Assembly: GCA_900315775.1 (NCBI GenBank)
Contig: ONAJ01000004.1
Location: 62,001 to 126,000 of the forward strand
DNA: 64,000 nt
Source of the DNA: an uncultured Prevotella sp.
Lineage (GTDB): Bacteria > Bacteroidota > Bacteroidia > Bacteroidales > Bacteroidaceae
Reading direction: 5' to 3'
The position numbers were made by a program, and so were the translations under genes. Numbering within the stretch: position 1 is the first letter of the stretch; every line of letters begins with the position of its first letter. This document shows, piece after piece, positions 35,901-41,012 of this stretch. Under the pieces are notes generated by a model. The model did no database searches, was not told the origin of the DNA, and saw nothing but the letters and a program-made list of their open reading frames with translations.

Positions 35901-36410
35901 CAGTCCGCCACCGGTGTACCACCGCGAGTTCTTCGTGCCCATCGTGGAGGCTTTCACCTCCAGGATGTTCTTACCCCGCTTTAGATGCTTTGTAATGTCG
36001 ATCTCGAAACCAACATATCCGTAGTCGGTACCACCGATGTGCCTACCGTTGAGATAAACGTCACCCGTCAGCATAATACCCTCGAAGTCAAGAAGATAGC
36101 GACAACCCGTCTGCGGCTGAATATCTATGACTTTCTTGTACCAGCCCGTACCCATTTCCTTAAAGCCGCGTGCCGACAGCCTACTCTTTATGTTTGCTGC
36201 CGCATCACTGTTGTCTGGGCGCTCGTCGGCTGACGGCACCACCCACGGCTGCTCTATCTGGAAGTCGTGAGGAACGTTAACCTCGCGAACATTAGTATAG
36301 AGTGAGTCGCACGAGAAGAGCCATCCCCTGTTGAGAGACTCCACCTTGCGCGCCTCGGAATACTGACTCACAAAGGTCAAAAGCAATATCGTCGTTAGCA
36401 GCTTGTTCAT
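32967..36410 (-). CDS. GH2 beta-glycosidase fused to GH105 unsaturated glucuronyl/galacturonyl hydrolase (1147 aa)
   Basis: Signal peptide MNKLLTTILLLTFVSQYSEA. The GH2 part (about residues 22-790) has a sugar-binding domain (GTGWYKKVIDI), an Ig-like domain and a TIM barrel. The acid/base is in VVLWSLGNELQQEA (~416) and the nucleophile in FYQSEAST (~499). Residues ~800-1147 are a GH105 (alpha/alpha)6 domain: SLWTRAVYYEGLMAL, RTDYWTWIDAIQMAMPVYVK and CYWSRGNGWVYAALV. GH2 would release a terminal hexose or uronate; GH105 removes the unsaturated uronate left by pectate or rhamnogalacturonan lyases. A repeat at ~576-588 encodes REERGERREER. First gene of the operon. No SusC/SusD pair is in the window. 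Confidence 0.88.
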   Translation of the reverse strand: MNKLLTTILLLTFVSQYSEARKVESLNRGWLFSCDSLYTNVREVNVPHDFQIEQPWVVPSADERPDNSDAAANIKSRLSARGFKEMGTGWYKKVIDIQPQTGCRYLLDFEGIMLTGDVYLNGRHIGGTDYGYVGFEIDITKHLKRGKNILEVKASTMGTKNSRWYTGGGLFRNVSLVTTSDDLFLERHPLRITTRENHFVSVTAELTNRTKSKTVKIGLKLYDPNGELVYEHTDTRQRITPSRTMEAVLTEAEVSNPKLWDTDHPQLYKAVVTLMREDGSVADEVEEEFGIRTIEFGPAFGLKLNGKKVLLKGIANHHTLGALGAAAYPRAIEKRLRLLKRFGVNHIRTSHNPYSRDFIRLCDKHGILVVDELYDKWTDTHSGGRVPFMNHWAQDLTEFIKRDRNSPSVVLWSLGNELQQEARQPFGDFGVTCYKMMRAVLERYDSTRKVTVAMHPRYRNWQTDSIPCDLALQTDVQAYNYRYMYFPGDGRRYPWMTFYQSEASTKDMGQNYFGMDLDSVIGLAYWGAIDYLGESQGWPAKGWAQGVFDISLEPKPKAYLMKSLFCEEPVVRVMVREERGERREERDMLWNGVVTGSEDLSEQWNRTEGSTADIVVYTNADEVELLLNGRSLGRRENPTDAKQRNQICWDDVTYEQGKIEAVAYRKGRAVARHSLETTGPAVRLKVEYDNNSWQSDGTDLQHLRIYAVDSEGRRVLSCTDELSFRVEGDARIVAVTNGDISSEELNATDHRRLWQGAAMVILRAGTTPSKVTLTTSSKSLGSVVTELATRSKAQGESWKLGVLETARKTNDYFMQKYSDPTEDTFVRNKKRPSSLWTRAVYYEGLMALNAIDPQQRYLDYTQQWADYHKWTPRNGVTTTHADDQCCEQTYIEYRLLTGNGTLEPTKENLERQMASGRTDYWTWIDAIQMAMPVYVKMYAATKERKYLDYAMRCYEWTRDSCGGGCFNVKEGLWWRDKDYVSPYKEKDGKNCYWSRGNGWVYAALVRSMELLSPDSKEYKLLKNDFLLMSEALLKCQYGDGFWRASLLSDAEYPGPEMTGTALFLYGMSWGIRHGLLKEKKYRPACDKAWEALESCVHENGFLAWNQGTGKDPSAGQPVTLTSVPDFEDYGTGCFLLGATEYFRLIES
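34651..34685. repeat. CTCTCTCCTCTC tract inside GH2
   Basis: Tandem 8-bp CTCTCTCC units, read in frame as a Glu/Arg-rich linker in the GH2-GH105 gene. It is the same family as the tracts in the GH106 gene. Confidence 0.7.
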
Positions 36411-36450
36411 AGTATTTTATCTAATGTTAAGTAGTGTTTTGTTTCGCATA

Positions 36451-36458
36451 CAAAGGTA
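36451..36458 (-). promoter_or_regulatory. -7 box TACCTTTG for the GH2-GH105 / GH106 operon
   Basis: A minus-strand TAnnTTTG match 41 bp before the start. A TTG at 36478-36480 lies 19 bp further upstream, a good -33 position. Confidence 0.75.
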
Positions 36459-36530
36459 CGAAAAGTTTTTCATAGTTCAATGATTCTGATAGGAAATTAT
36501 TTTAGTTAAGACCACGCAAATTTGCGCCCG

Positions 36531-36725
36531 TTAACGGATGGCACCGTTACCAATATTCACCTCTCGGAACATCAGCCGAAATTTCGACCCATGCACTTTT
36601 TCCCATGCTGGCTCTCCTTCTTCAAAGATGTGTTTGAAGTGGATCAAAGAACCTTCCCGCTTTTCTCAGAATGCCTCCTTGGGCAGTTTCAGCAGTTCCT
36701 TGTTGCCAAGATAATAAACTTCCAT
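36531..36725 (-). pseudogene. Small ORF downstream of the NYN gene, interrupted by an in-frame TGA
   Basis: An ATG 2 bp after the NYN stop opens MEVYYLGNKELLKLPKEAF, then TGA at 36666-36668. The same frame continues for 44 codons (EKREGSLIHFKHIFEEGEPA and more, ending NIGNGAIR) to TAA at 36531. The tight spacing suggests a translationally coupled partner of the NYN protein that has been broken, or a 19-aa peptide. The segment EPAWEKVHGSKFRL resembles EPAWKKIAASNFRL in the fragment at 37567-37695. Family unknown. Confidence 0.45.
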
Positions 36726-36727
36726 TT

Positions 36728-37357
36728 CTATTTCCAATTCTCTGGCCTTGTAAGTTTATGACCATTGGAAAGAATCACCTCTTCTGGCAACATTGACTGT
36801 GCAAATCTTGCCTTATAATGTTCGAGCCAAACTACATTGTCGCATTTGCTGGCAAGAGCATACGTCTTCTGCGTAGGAGGCACAAAGACATGAACAGGAT
36901 GCTCTGGGGCGAAGCCTTTGATGATTTCTACGGAAGGTATCATATCACTGTCAGCAGAAACAACAATAGTTATATCACAACGTTTAACAAACAAATCTAC
37001 TAGCATGCCAGTAGCCACTCTTACATCAGACTCTTTCTCCTCGTAAGTCTTGTTCTTGAATCCGCAGTTCTGGCATTTAAACTTCTTTTTCTTATATCGT
37101 CCCAAATGCAACTTGAATTTTGTATTAAGCAGATTGGCACTGAAAAGAACGTCTTGATTATCAGCAGCCTGCTGGTCATCGAGTGGTACTGCTGAATAGT
37201 AGTTTACTTCTATCAGCTCTTGGTCTGGCAACATCATTCGCTCAAAGAACTTCACCATATCAAGCCAGTAATGGCGCTTCCATTTTGCACCACCATTTTT
37301 TAGACCATAATAGAAATTGTAGCCATCAACGTACACTATAACTTTCTTCTTGTTCAT
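36728..37357 (-). CDS. NYN-domain (PIN-like) ribonuclease family protein with zinc ribbon
   Basis: Fold of the LabA/DUF88 NYN nucleases. The first acidic site is in VIVYVDGYNFYYGLK, the second in ESDVRVATGMLVDL, the third in TIVVSADSDMIPSVE, and a later strand is VHVFVPPTQK. A CQNC pair in KKKKFKCQNCGFKNKTYEEK is inserted mid-domain; only one CxxC is visible. The protein is 209 aa, predicted to cut RNA in the cytoplasm. Its gene follows a promoter, a structured RNA of about 115 nt and an intrinsic terminator, and is followed after 2 bp by a broken small ORF. This layout recalls RNA-controlled toxin modules, but that role is inferred only. Confidence 0.87.
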   Translation of the reverse strand: MNKKKVIVYVDGYNFYYGLKNGGAKWKRHYWLDMVKFFERMMLPDQELIEVNYYSAVPLDDQQAADNQDVLFSANLLNTKFKLHLGRYKKKKFKCQNCGFKNKTYEEKESDVRVATGMLVDLFVKRCDITIVVSADSDMIPSVEIIKGFAPEHPVHVFVPPTQKTYALASKCDNVVWLEHYKARFAQSMLPEEVILSNGHKLTRPENWK

Positions 37358-37366
37358 TGTCTATTC

Positions 37367-37485
37367 GTTAAAAATAAAGCCCCCTTTCGGAGGCTTGAAC
37401 TCGGTATATCTCACCCGAGCGGGATTGTTTCTAAGTTACTTTTCAGCAACTGACCCAAGTAATTTTCATACAAGGGGGATTTTCT
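37367..37485 (-). ncRNA. Candidate structured RNA / attenuator ahead of the NYN gene
   Basis: On the minus strand a -7 box (37490-37497) is followed by three hairpins: a 7-bp stem with GAAA loop (37434-37451), a CTCGG/CCGAG stem (37400-37419) and an 8-bp stem with GAAA loop (37377-37396), followed by TTTATTTTT. Near the 5' end CCCCCTT (37472-37478) can pair with AAGGGGG of the last hairpin (37380-37386), giving a structure that excludes the terminator. It could be a stand-alone small RNA, an attenuating leader or an RNA partner of the nuclease. I recognise no known RNA family. Confidence 0.5.
37377..37396 (-). terminator. Intrinsic terminator upstream of the NYN gene
   Basis: AAGCCTCC-GAAA-GGGGGCTT then a T-rich run, located 20 bp before the NYN start codon on the coding strand. 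The gene is therefore expressed by read-through or antitermination. Confidence 0.7.
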
Positions 37486-37489
37486 AGTG

Positions 37490-37497
37490 CAAAGATA
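37490..37497 (-). promoter_or_regulatory. -7 box TATCTTTG for the structured RNA and NYN gene
   Basis: A minus-strand TAnnTTTG match about 130 bp upstream of the NYN start, directly ahead of the structured RNA. Confidence 0.65.
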
Positions 37498-37566
37498 GGA
37501 ACTTTTTCTGAAAGTTCCAAACTTTTTGAGAAGATTTTTGTTAAAAAAATGCTATGATATTTTGGA

Positions 37567-37695
37567 TTACGAGAACCGTCCCGCTTTTCTCACTTCACCA
37601 AGGGGGTCACGTTTCGCGACTCCCTTTGGTATTTCGTATGTTCTTGATGTCAATCGAAAATTCGATGCGGCTATCTTCTTCCATGCTGGCTCCAT
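37567..37695 (-). pseudogene. Gene fragment (42 codons) sharing motifs with the 36531 ORF
   Basis: The frame reads MEPAWKKIAASNFRLTS through to VRKAGRFS and stop, with a stop five codons upstream. At DNA level it shares GGAGCCAGCATGG and GAGAAAAGCGGGA-GGTTCT with the region 36531-36725, but in the opposite order. It is probably a remnant of a gene related to the broken ORF there. The rest of the stretch 37498-37790 shows no intact gene. Confidence 0.3.
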
Positions 37696-37790
37696 CTTAC
37701 TTCAGCCATCTCCAACTCTTCTTTGAGAATAGAAATGTGCAGACAGTCTTCTTTCATCATTCCACAATTTTAACAGGAATACAAAATCGT

Positions 37791-38198
37791 TTAGAAGCAA
37801 GCTGCCATCATTTCCTTACCCAACTTATGGATATGAGCGAGAATCTCACTTTCCCTTTCAGCTGAAGGCTTTTTGAAGCCATTGATATAGTTGCGCAGCA
37901 GCGTGGCGTTCATCCCAATGGAGCGGGCGAACTCTGCCACGTTGATTTCCTTATGGGTCAGAAAAAAACGCTGAAGGGCTGACGGCTCAGAATCCTCATA
38001 GGCAAAACTTTCGAAACTAATGTCCTCATCGAGATTGCGCCAATGGATGCCATCATAGCCAAAGGTGTATTGGCTACGCTCTTCATCGGATGCTGTCCTC
38101 AACTTGGGGTACCACAGCAACGACTGGCTATACTCCTTTCCCTCTTCGTCTCTACCGAAAATATGATCAGCAGAAAACCAAATCTTTTTAATCTTCAT
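37791..38198 (-). CDS. DUF2442 domain protein with C-terminal helix-turn-helix
   Basis: 135 aa. The N-terminal ~80 residues (MKIKKIWFSADHIFGRDEEG, then SLLWYPKLRTASDEERSQY and FGYDGIHWRNLDEDISFESF) match DUF2442. The C-terminal half is an HTH of XRE-like type: EINVAEFARSIGMNATLLRN followed by YINGFKKPSAERESEILAHI. DUF2442 genes usually pair with a DUF4160 gene in a toxin-antitoxin-like arrangement; no DUF4160 partner is next to it here. It probably binds DNA and may regulate its own expression. Confidence 0.85.
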   Translation of the reverse strand: MKIKKIWFSADHIFGRDEEGKEYSQSLLWYPKLRTASDEERSQYTFGYDGIHWRNLDEDISFESFAYEDSEPSALQRFFLTHKEINVAEFARSIGMNATLLRNYINGFKKPSAERESEILAHIHKLGKEMMAACF

Positions 38199-38228
38199 AC
38201 TCTACCCTCTCCTTTAACTATTAAAATG

Positions 38229-38236
38229 CAAATATA
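38229..38236 (-). promoter_or_regulatory. -7 box TATATTTG for the DUF2442 gene
   Basis: A minus-strand TAnnTTTG match 31 bp before the start. Confidence 0.6.
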
Positions 38237-38299
38237 GGAATTATTTTCGATACCAGCAACTTTTTTGCCAAAAATATGATATTTCTCGCGAAATTTCGT

Positions 38300-38307
38300 T
38301 ATCTTTG
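38300..38307 (+). promoter_or_regulatory. Orphan -7 box TATCTTTG facing the non-coding region
   Basis: A TAnnTTTG match with GCAACG following, as in real promoters of this window, but no open frame longer than a few codons follows. It may drive an RNA through 38310-39000 or be a relic of a lost gene. Confidence 0.45.
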
Positions 38308-38585
38308 CAACGCATACGTGCAGAACAGATGATGATACTCTTCTGAGTGAAGAGGAAGGGAGATTCAATCTATATAAGGGTTTAGAGGCAATTCATTCAA
38401 CTTTTTTGGGGAAATTCGATGCTTTACTCCAGTAATTTAAGCTTGTTCGAAAGCAAAAATTTAGGGGTTTTGAAGGTAATTTTCAACGATTTTTGGGGTA
38501 AAAACTATACTCTGGTCAATAAGAAAAAGGGAATAAAGGCTTGTAAGTATCAGTAATTCAGCGGTTTAAAAGAAAAGCGCAATTA

Positions 38586-38676
38586 GGCGGTCATTTGGTC
38601 AATTGTCATTAAGAGTTTTGAAGTGCGATTTTGCTCAAAGTAAATAATAATATATATATTAGACCAAATGACCGCC
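38586..38676. repeat. Inverted repeat 1 of the non-coding region (15 bp perfect)
   Basis: GGCGGTCATTTGGTC at 38586-38600 and its exact reverse complement at 38662-38676, with a 61-bp A/T-rich loop. It is part of the ~1 kb gap 38199-39213, which holds no convincing gene. Confidence 0.8.
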
Positions 38677-38696
38677 GATTTTGTCAACTAATTTTA

Positions 38697-38856
38697 GCGT
38701 TACAGCGTTACAGTGTGACAGTTCAAAATTAGGTAATGCAAACCCCTAAAATAGTTCTATATTTATATTTATATATATATAAATATATAATATAGAGGTT
38801 GAAACAGGTATTTGTACAACGAGAAAAACAACTGTCACACTGTCACACTGTAACGC
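38697..38856. repeat. Inverted repeat 2 (27-bp arms, about 25 matching)
   Basis: The left arm (38697-38723) is built of two 8-bp GCGTTACA units and GTGTGACAGTT. The right arm (38830-38856) is AACTGTCACAC, TGTCACAC, TGTAACGC. The loop holds a long A/T palindrome (about 38757-38794). Confidence 0.8.
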
Positions 38857-38885
38857 ATGCCAGTCATCGAAACCCAGTAAAATGC

Positions 38886-38952
38886 GGTAAAAGTAGGCTT
38901 GTTACGACTTCAGCACCAAAGCACTTTACACCAAAAGTAGCCTACTTTTACC
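38886..38952. repeat. Inverted repeat 3 (14 bp perfect) with nested palindromes
   Basis: GGTAAAAGTAGGCT at 38886-38899 and AGCCTACTTTTACC at 38939-38952. The right arm also forms AAAAGTAG-C-CTACTTTT, and CCCCAAAAGT/ACTTTTAGGGG follows immediately. Confidence 0.8.
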
Positions 38953-38991
38953 CCAAAAGTGGCGTACTTTTAGGGGCGAGTATATATGTGA

Positions 38992-39030
38992 AGCCTCCCC
39001 CCAGCCCTCCCCAAAAGGGAAGGGAGCTCG
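38992..39030. repeat. REP-like C/G palindrome, copy C
   Basis: AGCCTCCCCCCAGCCCTCCC, then AAAAGGGAAGGGAGCTCG. It shares the arm sequence and the GGGAGCT..AAGCGCTC flank with the copy inside comM. Confidence 0.7.
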
Positions 39031-39050
39031 TAAGCGCTCAGTACATTTCT

Positions 39051-39110
39051 CTAACCCCTAACCACTAACCCCTAAAAACCGCTAACCACTAACCACTAAC
39101 CACTAACCTC
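39051..39110. repeat. CTAACCA-type tandem repeat
   Basis: About eight imperfect units of CTAACCACTAACC and CTAACCCCTAA. The units are 7 bp and too short for CRISPR. Confidence 0.75.
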
Positions 39111-39160
39111 TATTTTTTTAAAATTGCTTGGCAAAACATAGAACTGCCGTAGTTTTTTTG

Positions 39161-39168
39161 TATCTTTG
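39161..39168 (+). promoter_or_regulatory. -7 box TATCTTTG for the 39214/39326 genes
   Basis: A TAnnTTTG match 46 bp before the small secreted-peptide ATG. Confidence 0.65.
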
Positions 39169-39213
39169 CAACGAACAAAGAAAAGAAAGTAACACATAAA
39201 TAACGATAGAGCT

Positions 39214-39312
39214 ATGAAAAGAATGATTTTCTGCCTTATGGCGATGATGGGAGTGCTGACCCTTTCGGCACAAAGCAGCCTGAGGCAAAACCACGTGATA
39301 CGTCGAAGATAA
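39214..39312 (+). pseudogene. Secreted mini-peptide or frameshifted remnant (32 aa)
   Basis: MKRMIFCLMAMMGVLTLSAQ is a good Sec signal peptide, but only 12 residues follow (SSLRQNHVIRRR). In another frame the sequence reads EAKPRDTSKIKYIK and stops with TAA overlapping the next ATG (39324-39328), the kind of coupled end expected of a real gene. The simplest reading is a gene shortened by deletion and frameshift. A genuine tiny exported peptide is the alternative, since promoter and start are intact. Confidence 0.5.
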
Positions 39313-39325
39313 AATACATAAAGTA

Positions 39326-39619
39326 ATGGCGTGGAAACTGAAATATCGCTGTAAGTCTTGCGGGTATGAAGCCGAAGTGTACGAAGGGCGAGGACTCTTT
39401 CGTCAGAAAATCACCCCGATAAGCTGCTCCGACTGCAAGACTATCCAAAACATCGTAGTGGGCGGCATCATTGCTGACGTCGCCCCCTCTTATCGCAGTG
39501 AGGTTGGCAGACTATGCCTGAACTGCGGCAGCGAGAACTTCAGAATATGGGACATGCGAACCTGCCCGAAGTGTCGGGGGGAAATGGAGCCCACGGGAGA
39601 AAAGGAGTTCTGGACGTAA
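39326..39619 (+). CDS. Double zinc-ribbon protein of unknown function (97 aa)
   Basis: Four CxxC pairs (CKSC, CSDC, CLNC, CPKC) form two probable zinc ribbons, in a 97-aa protein without signal or membrane segment. MAWKLKYRCKSCGYEAEVYE opens the first; the second ends KCRGEMEPTG. Such proteins can act as nucleic-acid or protein adaptors; nothing more specific can be said. It is translationally coupled to the preceding remnant frame and convergent with the ATPase gene 16 bp away. Confidence 0.72.
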   Translation: MAWKLKYRCKSCGYEAEVYEGRGLFRQKITPISCSDCKTIQNIVVGGIIADVAPSYRSEVGRLCLNCGSENFRIWDMRTCPKCRGEMEPTGEKEFWT

Positions 39620-39635
39620 CGTGGGGAAATTCATC

Positions 39636-40754
39636 CTACTGCTGCATCAGCCACTGGGCAAAGAATTTATCATATAATGCATAGATACCCATATCATGAG
39701 TGATAAAATCCTTTTCTAAGAGGCCCTTGACAGCAGCCTGCACCGTGCTGGCAGTAAGATGATAGCGCTGCAGGAACGAGCTGGAGGTCAGATTAGCAGC
39801 ATTACCCTCTTTGCAAATAGCCATCAGAACCTCCTTCTGTTTTGAAGGCAACTGAAACAGCAGGGCTTTATAGGCAAAACTCTGCTGGTCGGTAATCTGC
39901 TGGACAGCAGGCTCTATCTCTTCTTCCGTACAAATTGTATTTGTATTTGTTAGCGTAAACAATGCATTTAATACAGACTGCACATACCAAGTGACCCCTT
40001 CATAACGTTGATAGGTTGCAATAACAGCTTCTCGTGTTATTTCTTTATTATATTCCCTGAACAAATCCTGAGCAAATGCTACATATTTCTCACTATCAAT
40101 AGGTTCAATAGACATTAGACTTGTGCTTTGATAGAAGGGGCGTGATGGCGACACAAAGATTTCGGACATCATGTGGCGCTGCGAACCCGAGTATATGAAT
40201 CTGGTATTTTTACATTTCTGTATTCTCGAACGTAGCACGGCCTCTACTTTATTGTCGGGATAGTCTGCAATTACCTGGAACTCGTCAATAGCCACAATAC
40301 AAGGTTTGTCAGCCTGCTCAAGATAAGTAAAAATCTCGTCAAGCGTAAAATCGGGCACTTTTATGTCACCAACACCCACTCCCCACTCTGGATTCCCGTT
40401 GATATCGAACGAGATATTACCGCGCAGTGAGCTTATTGTATTCAAAAATTTTTCCCACGCCTTGCGCCCTCTCGACTTCAGCACGTTTAGCACCGTTTTC
40501 CCCAATTCATATACAAACTCCTGCAAATTCTTTGTGGCATAAATGTCCACAACGAAAGTGTAGTAATTGTCTTTGATGGTCGATTGTTCAAAACAGTGGT
40601 ATATCAGCCCAGTCTTTCCAAGACGACGAGGCGAGATTAGTGCAACATTGTTGCCATTTGTCACCAGTGTTGTAAGCTGCTTTGTCTCTTCAACACGGTC
40701 GCAGAAATAGTGCGGCGAAAGGTAGCCGTTGGTTACGAAAGGATTTGAAACCAT
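39636..40754 (-). CDS. STAND-like AAA ATPase with C-terminal winged helix (372 aa)
   Basis: The N-terminal P-loop region reads VALISPRRLGKTGLIYHCFE, a Walker A of the archaeal-ATPase/DUF234 kind. Walker B is in KPCIVAIDEFQVIADY, with a sensor-like segment TRFIYSGSQRHMM. The C-terminal ~90 residues look like a winged helix (SFLQRYHLTASTVQAAVKGL). No nuclease domain is fused. Proteins of this type are frequent in Prevotella, often in several copies, and their role is unclear. It has its own promoter and lies in the accessory island. Confidence 0.85.
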   Translation of the reverse strand: MVSNPFVTNGYLSPHYFCDRVEETKQLTTLVTNGNNVALISPRRLGKTGLIYHCFEQSTIKDNYYTFVVDIYATKNLQEFVYELGKTVLNVLKSRGRKAWEKFLNTISSLRGNISFDINGNPEWGVGVGDIKVPDFTLDEIFTYLEQADKPCIVAIDEFQVIADYPDNKVEAVLRSRIQKCKNTRFIYSGSQRHMMSEIFVSPSRPFYQSTSLMSIEPIDSEKYVAFAQDLFREYNKEITREAVIATYQRYEGVTWYVQSVLNALFTLTNTNTICTEEEIEPAVQQITDQQSFAYKALLFQLPSKQKEVLMAICKEGNAANLTSSSFLQRYHLTASTVQAAVKGLLEKDFITHDMGIYALYDKFFAQWLMQQ

Positions 40755-40791
40755 TGTTATGTACTCATTTAGAGGTGTTTATAATTTTATG

Positions 40792-40799
40792 CAAAGATA
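40792..40799 (-). promoter_or_regulatory. -7 box TATCTTTG for the ATPase gene
   Basis: A minus-strand TAnnTTTG match 38 bp upstream of the start. Confidence 0.65.
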
Positions 40800-40879
40800 A
40801 TTATAATCTTATTATAAACAAACATTCTCCTGTTGTTTTAACATTATTTATTTGTGGAGATAGCTGCAGACGGCTTAGT

Positions 40880-40906
40880 AGAAAAATCGGAAATTCCGAT
40901 TTTTCT
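40880..40906 (-). terminator. Palindrome, likely terminator of comM
   Basis: AGAAAAATCGGAA and TTCCGATTTTTCT with a one-base centre, 107 bp after the comM stop on the minus strand; the strand carries T5 at the end of the stem. Confidence 0.5.
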
Positions 40907-41012
40907 CTTCGTCTTGTCTTCTTCAAGCATCTAATCGGACCACCCCATCTTCCGATTGATAGATGATGACATTTCCTTTGTTTTCTTCCATATTTCTTAT
41001 ACCTTCTACATT

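Noticed and set aside
38740..38830. A/T palindrome as a replication origin
   Set aside because: No DnaA-box cluster (TTATNCACA) and no dnaA or rep gene nearby.
39051..39110. CTAACCA repeats as a CRISPR array or telomere-like end
   Set aside because: Units are about 7 bp without spacers of constant length, no cas genes are near, and the chromosome continues on both sides.
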